Shown piece by piece: positions 5,134-10,065 of a DNA stretch of 10,065 bases (its first letter is position 1; each line of letters starts with the position of its first letter). Both the position numbers and the translations under genes were made by a program. Source of the DNA: Syntrophobacter sp. DG_60 (GTDB lineage: Bacteria > Desulfobacterota > Desulfofervidia > Desulfofervidales > DG-60); the NCBI GenBank assembly GCA_001304365.1, contig LJNA01000043.1:1-10065 (forward strand). Direction: 5' to 3'. Below the pieces are notes generated by a model that searched no databases, was not told where the DNA came from, and was given only the letters and a program-made list of their open reading frames with translations.

Positions 5134-7068
5134 CTAATCTGCTAATGTAGTTAAATCGCCTGGATCCATCCCAAGTTCTCTTGCCTTAAGTACCCTTCGC
5201 ATGATCTTTCCACTCTTTGTCTTGGGCAAATTATTCACAAACTCAATGGTCTTTAGGATCACCACAGGGCCCAAATGCCTTCTTACCTCTTCCCTCAACT
5301 CCCTATCTAACGTATCGTTAGGTGTTTGCCTTTTTTTCAAAATTACAAATGCTTTGGCTACTTGTCCTTTTACTGGGTCAGGTATACCCACGCATGCAGC
5401 CTCTGCTACAGCAGGATGGGCCACTAGGGCACTTTCTACCTCTGCTGTACTTACCCGGTGACCAGCGATGTTGATTACATCATCTGCCCTTCCTTGAATC
5501 CAAAAATAATCATCTTCATCCCTTCTGGCAACATCCCCTGTAATGTAAACACCACCAGGAATAACCTCGTAGTATTCCTTTTTATATCCTTTTGGATCAC
5601 CCCAAAGGGTACGCAGCATGGCAGGCCAGGGATTTTTTATTACCAAAAAGCCACCCTTGCCCACAGGCACTGAATTCCCGTCCCTATCCACTACATCTAC
5701 ATGAACTCCAGGAAATGGTCTGGCAGCAGAACCGGGTTTGAGTAAACTCACTGGCACTGGGGTAATCATAAACATCCCTGTCTCCGTTTGCCACCAAGTA
5801 TCCATAATGGGGCACTGCTCTCTTCCTACATTTTCATAATACCACATCCAAACCTCTGGATTTATAGGCTCTCCTACAGTGCCTAGCAGGCGCAGGGTTT
5901 TTAGGCTATGTCGTCTGGGCAGTTCAAAGCCAAAACGCATAAGCATCCTAATGGTAGTTGGGGCAGTATAAAGGATGTTTATGCCAAATTTATCAATGAT
6001 CTCCCACAACCTATCCGGCTTTGGCCAAAGGGAATGCCCTTCATACATCACTGTGGTCCCTCCACAGATAAGAGGTGCATAAATCATGTAACTGTGCCCA
6101 GTGACCCAGCCAACATTTGCTGCACACCAATAGATATCTGTCTCTTTGATATCAAATACCCATTTTAAGGTCTTATAGATGCCTACCATATAGCCACCAT
6201 GCACATGCAATACCCCTTTGGGCTTCCCGGTTGCGCCTGAGGTATAAAGGATATAAAGCGGATGCTCTGCATCTACTACCTCTGTCTCACACTCATCAGA
6301 TGCACCCTCCATCAAATCATGCCACCAAAGATAACGTCCATCAGTCATATCAATAGGCTGACCGATTCGTTGAACAACTATTACATGCTCTATGGTGGGG
6401 CAATCAACCATGGCCTCATCCACTATCTCTTTAAGATTGATAATCTTTCCATTGCGATACACCCCATCTGCTGTAATAATTATCTTTGCTTTAGCATCGT
6501 TTACCCGCTCTCTTAAGGCGTGGGCACTAAAACCTGCATAAACCAAGGTATGTATTGCCCCAACTTTAGCGCATCCCAACATAGCAATTACTGTCTCAAG
6601 GATATTGGGTGTATAGATAGCTACCCTGTCACCTTTGTTAATACCCAACGACTTTAACACATTGGCAAATCTATTTACTAGCCGATAGAGTTCATAGTAA
6701 GTGAGCTTTCTATATTCATCTTGGGGTTCTCCTTGCCAGATAATGGCCACCTTGTTTTTTCTAAAGGTTTTGATGTGCCTATCTAGTGCATTATGGATAA
6801 TATTGCACTTTGCCCCTATAAACCACTGATAAAATGGGGCATTGCTTTCATCTAACACCTTGTCCCACTTCTTAAACCACTCTAATTCTTCGGCTGCCTT
6901 TTCCCAAAAACTAACGAAATTTCTTTCCCCCTCCTCCAATGCCTCTTGATATTCCTTGGGGCTTACATTTGCCTCCACTGCTAGCTCAGGCAATGGCCTA
7001 AAAATACGCTGTTCTTCCATTAGGGCTTCAGTAGTGCCTCTTAAGGGCTTTTGAGCTCCATTGCTCAT
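5134..7068 (-). CDS. acsA: Acetyl-CoA synthetase, AMP-forming
   Basis: This 644-residue cytoplasmic enzyme activates acetate to acetyl-AMP and then acetyl-CoA. It carries an N-terminal ACAS-type region (about 35-95), the ATP-binding loop YTSGATGKPKG (275-285), TWWQTETG (424-431, whose Trp closes the small acyl pocket in acetate-specific members), a C-terminal-domain hinge around RADDVINIAGHRVS, and PKTKSGK with catalytic K621, the lysine that is acetylated in regulated homologues. Length is normal (about 630-660), so it is full-length. AGAAGGAGG (7085-7077) lies 8 bases before the ATG, the strongest ribosome site in the window. It follows the LytTR regulator by 78 bases. No convincing promoter is seen in that gap, so co-transcription through the intergenic hairpin is possible. 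Propionate use cannot be excluded. Confidence 0.95.
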   Translation of the reverse strand: MSNGAQKPLRGTTEALMEEQRIFRPLPELAVEANVSPKEYQEALEEGERNFVSFWEKAAEELEWFKKWDKVLDESNAPFYQWFIGAKCNIIHNALDRHIKTFRKNKVAIIWQGEPQDEYRKLTYYELYRLVNRFANVLKSLGINKGDRVAIYTPNILETVIAMLGCAKVGAIHTLVYAGFSAHALRERVNDAKAKIIITADGVYRNGKIINLKEIVDEAMVDCPTIEHVIVVQRIGQPIDMTDGRYLWWHDLMEGASDECETEVVDAEHPLYILYTSGATGKPKGVLHVHGGYMVGIYKTLKWVFDIKETDIYWCAANVGWVTGHSYMIYAPLICGGTTVMYEGHSLWPKPDRLWEIIDKFGINILYTAPTTIRMLMRFGFELPRRHSLKTLRLLGTVGEPINPEVWMWYYENVGREQCPIMDTWWQTETGMFMITPVPVSLLKPGSAARPFPGVHVDVVDRDGNSVPVGKGGFLVIKNPWPAMLRTLWGDPKGYKKEYYEVIPGGVYITGDVARRDEDDYFWIQGRADDVINIAGHRVSTAEVESALVAHPAVAEAACVGIPDPVKGQVAKAFVILKKRQTPNDTLDRELREEVRRHLGPVVILKTIEFVNNLPKTKSGKIMRRVLKARELGMDPGDLTTLAD

Positions 7069-7110
7069 CTTTTTTGCCTCCTTCTCTATGCTTTCATAAT
7101 TTAATAATTT

Positions 7111-7155
7111 CTTTTCAAAAACAAATGGCCTCTAAAAGTATAAATACTAAAGGCC
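7111..7155 (-). terminator. Hairpin plus T-rich stretch between lytTR gene and acs
   Basis: On the minus strand GGCCT (7155-7151) pairs with AGGCC (7131-7127), and inside these arms AGTA pairs with TACT around a TTTA loop, with an asymmetric internal loop between the two stems. It is followed by a T-rich stretch (ATTTGTTTTTG, 7126-7116). The structure covers the stop codon of the regulator gene. It could be a weak terminator, an attenuator that lowers acs expression, or an mRNA processing site; the interrupted stem keeps confidence modest. Confidence 0.35.
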
Positions 7156-7968
7156 TAATATATTCTTTAATTGCCTTAAACGGCGGCGGCTAACAGGGAT
7201 CTCCATCTTGTGTTTCCCCTTTGTCCTTAAGTAACAGCTTTTGCCAGGTATGGTAGCGATTTCTATAACCTGATTCAGATTGACTAAGTATTTCCGATGG
7301 ACACGAAAGAAACTACTATCTTTAAACCTTTCTTCCAATTTTTTTAAGCTATATGAAGTAAAAATCTTCTCACCGGCTGTATAGATATAGGTATAATCTC
7401 CCCATGCTTCGGCAAAGATAATCTCTGAAAATGGGATTAGTACGTGTTTACTACCTTTCTCTATGGGAAGCTTTTGAAAAGGAAGAGGCCTGGCTTGGCG
7501 CCAAGACCTCTCTATGGCCTCAAATAGTTCAACCTCGTTAAAGGCATTTGAGGGAATGGAAATAATGGTGGTGGCATTTTTGTGTTTAACAGTATATGAT
7601 GCTACTTTCAAACGCTTAGCCTTCTCAATGGCCTTAGTCAATTTTGCTTCATCTATAGGTTTTAGAATAAAATCAATTGTCTCCAATTCAAAGGTCTCAG
7701 GGGCAATTTTCTCCTTATCTGCTAAGGCAATTATCATAGGGGGGGCATCCATTTTCTTTAACTCCCCTATTAAAGGATTTAGGCCCTCGTCTTGAAAATC
7801 CATATACAGCAACAATAAATCATAGGGGAAAAAACGGATAAGTTGCAGTGCCTCTTTAATAGATGGGGTTTCACCTACTACCTCAATTTGATTAATTTTT
7901 TTCAGAATTTCTCTTATTCTTATGCGCTGGTTAAAGTCTGGTTCTATAATAAGAGTCTTAAAGATCAT
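7147..7968 (-). CDS. LytTR-type response regulator with divergent receiver domain
   Basis: The 273-residue protein has an N-terminal receiver-like domain (about 1-125) and a C-terminal LytTR DNA-binding domain (about 168-273). The latter is typical, with IPFSEIIFAEAWGDYTYIYT, FFRVHRKYLVNLNQV and PVSRRR. The receiver keeps the conserved Lys (K103 in LKPI), but the acidic pair is altered (E9-P10-D11) and the usual Thr/Ser is missing. A gap-free alignment puts Tyr55 at the phosphoacceptor, whereas allowing two extra residues puts D57 there. It acts as a transcription factor; with no histidine kinase gene in view it is an orphan here. It lies upstream of and co-directional with acs, its most likely target or operon partner. 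No Shine-Dalgarno precedes the ATG, and the promoter position predicts a leaderless mRNA. Confidence 0.9.
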   Translation of the reverse strand: MIFKTLIIEPDFNQRIRIREILKKINQIEVVGETPSIKEALQLIRFFPYDLLLLYMDFQDEGLNPLIGELKKMDAPPMIIALADKEKIAPETFELETIDFILKPIDEAKLTKAIEKAKRLKVASYTVKHKNATTIISIPSNAFNEVELFEAIERSWRQARPLPFQKLPIEKGSKHVLIPFSEIIFAEAWGDYTYIYTAGEKIFTSYSLKKLEERFKDSSFFRVHRKYLVNLNQVIEIATIPGKSCYLRTKGKHKMEIPVSRRRLRQLKNILGL

Positions 7969-7973
7969 ACTTA

Positions 7974-8002
7974 AATGTAAAGGGATTTGACGAAATTGTC
8001 AA
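7974..8002 (-). promoter_or_regulatory. Promoter of the LytTR regulator gene
   Basis: On the minus strand a perfect TTGACA (8002-7997) is followed after 17 bases by TACATT (7979-7974; four of six consensus matches). Only five bases separate the -10 box from the ATG at 7968, so the transcript would begin at or next to the start codon. This agrees with the absence of a Shine-Dalgarno. The -35 lies in the right arm of the TTTGAC-N6-GTCAAA inverted repeat shared with radA. Confidence 0.6.
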
Positions 8003-8003
8003 A
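7986..8003. promoter_or_regulatory. TTTGAC inverted repeat shared by two divergent promoters
   Basis: TTTGAC (7986-7991) and GTCAAA (7998-8003) are perfect complements around a 6-base centre. Each arm provides the -35 element of one divergent promoter, so RNA polymerase cannot easily occupy both at once. It may also be a binding site, for instance for the regulator encoded next door, but that is inference. Confidence 0.55.
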
Positions 8004-8015
8004 ATATTAGATAGT
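7987..8015 (+). promoter_or_regulatory. Probable radA promoter
   Basis: TTGACG (7987-7992), a 17-base spacer and GATAGT (8010-8015; four of six matches) precede the radA ATG by nine bases. The start point would fall at about 8021-8023, leaving a leader of only a few bases, consistent with the lack of a ribosome site. The -10 box is weaker than that of the opposing promoter. Confidence 0.5.
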
Positions 8016-8024
8016 AGATTTAAA

Positions 8025-9371
8025 ATGAGTAACCCAAAGGCAAAATATGTGTGCCAAAGGTGTGGTTATCAGTCAGCTAAGTGGTTGGGAAGGTGTCCGG
8101 AATGTGGTGAGTGGAATAGCATTGTGGAAGAAATAGTAACTCCGAAGTTACATAAGTGGAGTTTTCCTGAAAGGCCTCCTGTTCCCATTGATGCCATTGA
8201 AACAAGAGATTCTCCCCGTTTTAAAACAGGGCTTTCTGAACTGGATCGCATACTGGGTGGGGGCGTTGTGCCTGGTTCTGCTATCTTAATAGGTGGTGCA
8301 CCTGGCATTGGAAAATCTACCTTAATGCTTCAAACCTTATATTATTTGAGTAGGCAAAAGACGCCTACGTTGTATATCTCTGGTGAGGAATCCTCTGAGC
8401 AAATAAAACTAAGGGCAGATAGACTTGGCATTGGCTCACCTTATCTTTATGTTTTTGCAGAAAATGCCTTAGGGGCCATTTTAGAGGCTATAGATAAAAT
8501 AAAGGCCAAAGTGGCTGTAATTGATTCTATTCAAACTATGTTTACAGAAGATCTTTCCTCTGCCCCAGGCAGTGTTTCTCAAGTGCGAGAAACGGCAGCA
8601 GAGCTAGTACGTTTAGCAAAGAGAATAAATCTTGCTATATTTATTGTTGGTCACCTAACCAAAGAAGGGGCCATTGCTGGCCCAAGGTTATTAGAGCATA
8701 TAGTAGACACAGTGCTTTACTTTGAAGGTGAAAAGGGTCATAGCTACCGTATTTTACGTGCAATAAAGAATCGTTTTGGTTCCACTAATGAGATAGGGGT
8801 ATTTGAAATGCGAGAAAGTGGACTGACGGAGGTAGATAATCCCTCAGAGATCTTTTTGGCAGAAAGGCCAATCAATATGCCTGGTTCAGTGGTAATAGCT
8901 ACCTTAGAGGGAACACGCCCTATTTTAGTAGAACTCCAGGCCTTGGTAACGCCTAGTCCACTTCCTCAACCACGCCGCACCAGCATTGGCATAGACCCAT
9001 ACCGCTTATCGCTTTTGGTAGCTATATTGGAAAAGAAGGTAGGGCTTAATTTGGGGCAGCAGGATATATTCTTTAATGCGGCTGGGGGGATAAGAGTAGA
9101 TGAACCAGGTGCCGATTTAGGAGTTGTAGCAGCTATTGCATCTAGCCTTTTAAACAAGGCCATTTCGTCCGGGTGGGTGCTATTAGGCGAAGTGGGACTA
9201 ACAGGGGAAATAAGGGGCATTACCCAGCCAGAAATCAGACTAATTGAAGCTAAAAAGTTGGGTTTTACTAAAGCAATCTTACCAAAACACAATATAAAGC
9301 ATATTAAACATAGGAATCTAGAAATTGCAGGAGTAGAAAGGGTAGAAGAGGCCTTCCAATATTTGTTTTAA
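8025..9371 (+). CDS. radA: DNA repair protein RadA (Sms)
   Basis: RadA is a RecA-related ATPase and DnaB-like helicase that helps branch migration and processing of recombination intermediates. The 448-residue protein has, in order, the C4 zinc finger (C10, C13, C24, C27), Walker A GGAPGIGKST (90-99, K97), Walker B VAVIDSIQ (about 164-171), the RadA-specific KNRFG motif (248-252), and the C-terminal Lon-like domain with GADLGVVAAIASS and GEVGLTGEIRG. All parts are intact and the length is typical (about 450). The ATG at 8025 has no Shine-Dalgarno but starts directly with the MSNPKAKYVCQRCG zinc-finger lead expected for the family, and the promoter lies right in front of it. It is divergent from the LytTR regulator and convergent with the lipoprotein gene; no operon partner is seen. 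Confidence 0.97.
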   Translation: MSNPKAKYVCQRCGYQSAKWLGRCPECGEWNSIVEEIVTPKLHKWSFPERPPVPIDAIETRDSPRFKTGLSELDRILGGGVVPGSAILIGGAPGIGKSTLMLQTLYYLSRQKTPTLYISGEESSEQIKLRADRLGIGSPYLYVFAENALGAILEAIDKIKAKVAVIDSIQTMFTEDLSSAPGSVSQVRETAAELVRLAKRINLAIFIVGHLTKEGAIAGPRLLEHIVDTVLYFEGEKGHSYRILRAIKNRFGSTNEIGVFEMRESGLTEVDNPSEIFLAERPINMPGSVVIATLEGTRPILVELQALVTPSPLPQPRRTSIGIDPYRLSLLVAILEKKVGLNLGQQDIFFNAAGGIRVDEPGADLGVVAAIASSLLNKAISSGWVLLGEVGLTGEIRGITQPEIRLIEAKKLGFTKAILPKHNIKHIKHRNLEIAGVERVEEAFQYLF

Positions 9372-9374
9372 AAT

Positions 9375-9392
9375 GCCCGTTTAGGGGCTTTT
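9375..9392. terminator. Short bidirectional terminator between radA and the lipoprotein gene
   Basis: GCCC (9375-9378) pairs with GGGC (9385-9388) around a 6-base loop. TTTT follows on the plus strand, and on the minus strand the hairpin is followed by ATTTT. It begins four bases after the radA stop and overlaps the stop codon of the convergent lipoprotein gene. The stem is only 4 bp but fully G/C, so termination may be partial. Confidence 0.45.
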
Positions 9393-9782
9393 GATACCTA
9401 AGTTACGTTCAATGGCCCTTTCTATAAAATCAGAAGCTTCCTGGTCTCCAAACATACCTACCCTAATCCCAACTCGTGTTATACCAGAAGGCCTTCTTTT
9501 TAATTTAATCACCACTTTGGTGCCATCTGCTCGGAGCGCCTTGACTTTGGCATCTAACTGATCCTTTTCACTTTCTTCTATTGCCATCTCCAAATCCTTT
9601 AATGCCATGTTTGTTGCTTGCCAAACCTGTTCATAGGGTTTGGTATAGTTTACCTCCAGTTCACCTTCAATAAAGCGATAACCAGTCACACCTGCACCAG
9701 CACCTGCACCTGCACCTATAAGTGCTGCACACCCCGTTAAAGACAATAGAAAGAGTACAGCTATTAATTTTACATATTTCAT
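9381..9782 (-). CDS. Glycine-rich lipoprotein, DUF3568-like
   Basis: This 133-residue protein begins with a lipoprotein signal peptide: MKYVK, a hydrophobic core (6-15) and a lipobox LTGC with C18 as the lipidated residue. A Gly-Ala repeat (GAGAGAGAG, 23-31) follows, then GYRFIEGELEVNYTKPYEQVWQATNMAL and a charged alpha/beta domain that ends in FIERAIERNLG. This order matches the small DUF3568 lipoproteins of deltaproteobacteria and related groups; their function is unknown, and residue 19 (Ala, not Asp) suggests outer-membrane sorting where Lol rules apply. GAGGAGGT (9797-9790) sits 7 bases before the ATG, a strong start signal. It is a single gene with its own promoter and shares a hairpin terminator with radA. 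Confidence 0.85.
   Translation of the reverse strand: MKYVKLIAVLFLLSLTGCAALIGAGAGAGAGVTGYRFIEGELEVNYTKPYEQVWQATNMALKDLEMAIEESEKDQLDAKVKALRADGTKVVIKLKRRPSGITRVGIRVGMFGDQEASDFIERAIERNLGIKSP
9689..9718. repeat. Hexamer repeat encoding the Gly-Ala run of the lipoprotein
   Basis: Five hexamer units on the plus strand (CACCTG at 9689, 9701 and 9707, with CACCAG at 9695 and CACCTA at 9713) encode the alternating Gly-Ala stretch just after the lipobox. Unit gain or loss would keep the reading frame and only change the linker length. Confidence 0.75.
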
Positions 9783-9812
9783 CTCTTTTACCTCCTCTCT
9801 GAATTAAGGATT

Positions 9813-9841
9813 AACCTAACAAATTTTCTATTGGCAGTCAA
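9813..9841 (-). promoter_or_regulatory. Probable promoter of the lipoprotein gene
   Basis: On the minus strand TTGACT (9841-9836), a 17-base spacer and TAGGTT (9818-9813) form a promoter whose -10 keeps the three most conserved positions (T, A and final T). The start point would lie near 9806, giving a leader of roughly 24 bases that contains the strong ribosome site. Confidence 0.45.
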
Positions 9842-9931
9842 TATTTCAGTATTGTTTTATATATATCCCAAAGCGGCTAGTTCCCCAATCAACTTACGAG
9901 GCTTTCTGTAAGCTCCTCTTGCATACAAATA

Positions 9932-9960
9932 TTGACAAACAAAAAAACCTTTGCTAGATT
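9932..9960 (+). promoter_or_regulatory. tRNA-Ala promoter
   Basis: A perfect TTGACA (9932-9937), a 17-base spacer and TAGATT (9955-9960; four of six matches) lie directly upstream of the tRNA. The predicted start is within a few bases of the mature 5' end at 9970, so the 5' leader removed by RNase P would be very short. Confidence 0.7.
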
Positions 9961-9969
9961 TGAAAAGGT

Positions 9970-10045
<76 letters not shown>

Positions 10046-10065
10046 GCAATAATCAGCATTTTTGA

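Noticed and set aside
5150..5158. GTTAAATCG in the end of acs as evidence that the repeat array invaded the gene
   Set aside because: It is out of the 8-bp register and the encoded PGDLTTL tail is the normal ending for this acetyl-CoA synthetase type, so it is probably coincidental.
8966..9292. Antisense 108-codon open frame opposite radA
   Set aside because: It lies wholly inside an intact conserved gene, has no ribosome site, and its product is low-complexity Pro/Ser-rich, as expected for a shadow frame. The other open frames opposite real genes were discarded for the same reason.
9839..9854. CAATA-N6-TATTG inverted repeat upstream of the lipoprotein gene
   Set aside because: Five-base AT-rich arms next to a TATATATA tract are likely chance; it only brushes the -35 of the proposed promoter.
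9895..9920. Possible hairpin GAGGCTT/AAGCTCCTC before the tRNA promoter
   Set aside because: The stem needs a two-base bulge, is not followed by a T run, and no gene reads into it from the left on the plus strand other than radA, which has a closer terminator.

Overview
The window looks like an ordinary bacterial chromosome segment from an AT-rich, probably anaerobic lineage. An AcuB-type CBS-ACT protein, a PIP-synthase-like CDP-alcohol phosphotransferase, an AMP-forming acetyl-CoA synthetase and a DUF3568-type glycine-rich lipoprotein fit a Desulfobacterota-like (deltaproteobacterial) organism. That placement is inferred from gene content, not from a marker-gene comparison. Nothing points to a phage, plasmid, transposon or CRISPR locus.

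Layout, left to right. Bases 1-191 hold the 3' end of an unrecognised plus-strand gene. It converges almost end to end with a minus-strand block (2111 down to 196): a membrane CDP-alcohol phosphatidyltransferase, a class II aldolase translationally coupled to it by a TAATG overlap, and, behind its own promoter, an AcuB-like CBS-ACT sensor. A 105-bp divergent region (2112-2216) separates this block from a tight plus-strand operon (2217-5016) in which an M24 Xaa-Pro peptidase, an NDUFA9-like SDR protein and PurC (SAICAR synthetase) are joined by two 4-base ATGA overlaps. A degenerate array of 8-bp repeats (5027-5130) fills the gap before the next convergent gene.

On the minus strand, a LytTR-type response regulator (7968-7147) lies upstream of acetyl-CoA synthetase (7068-5134), with a hairpin between them. 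The regulator diverges from radA (8025-9371) across only 56 bp. That gap contains a TTGAC inverted repeat which supplies a -35 element to each side; both promoters would give nearly leaderless mRNAs. radA converges on a small lipoprotein gene with a hairpin between them. The window ends with a complete tRNA-Ala(GGC) gene behind a good promoter.

Functional links. Acetyl-CoA synthetase and the AcuB-like protein belong to acetate/acetoin metabolism, as in the acsA-acuABC neighbourhood of Bacillus, and the LytTR protein is the natural candidate regulator of acs. The other genes are housekeeping: purine synthesis, peptide turnover, phospholipid headgroup transfer, recombination, tRNA. I see no clearly new multi-gene system. 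The observations most worth checking are the shared lytTR/radA promoter region, the dnaX-like slippery heptamer that could fuse the peptidase to the SDR protein, the 8-bp repeat array, and the operator-like palindrome on the CBS gene promoter.
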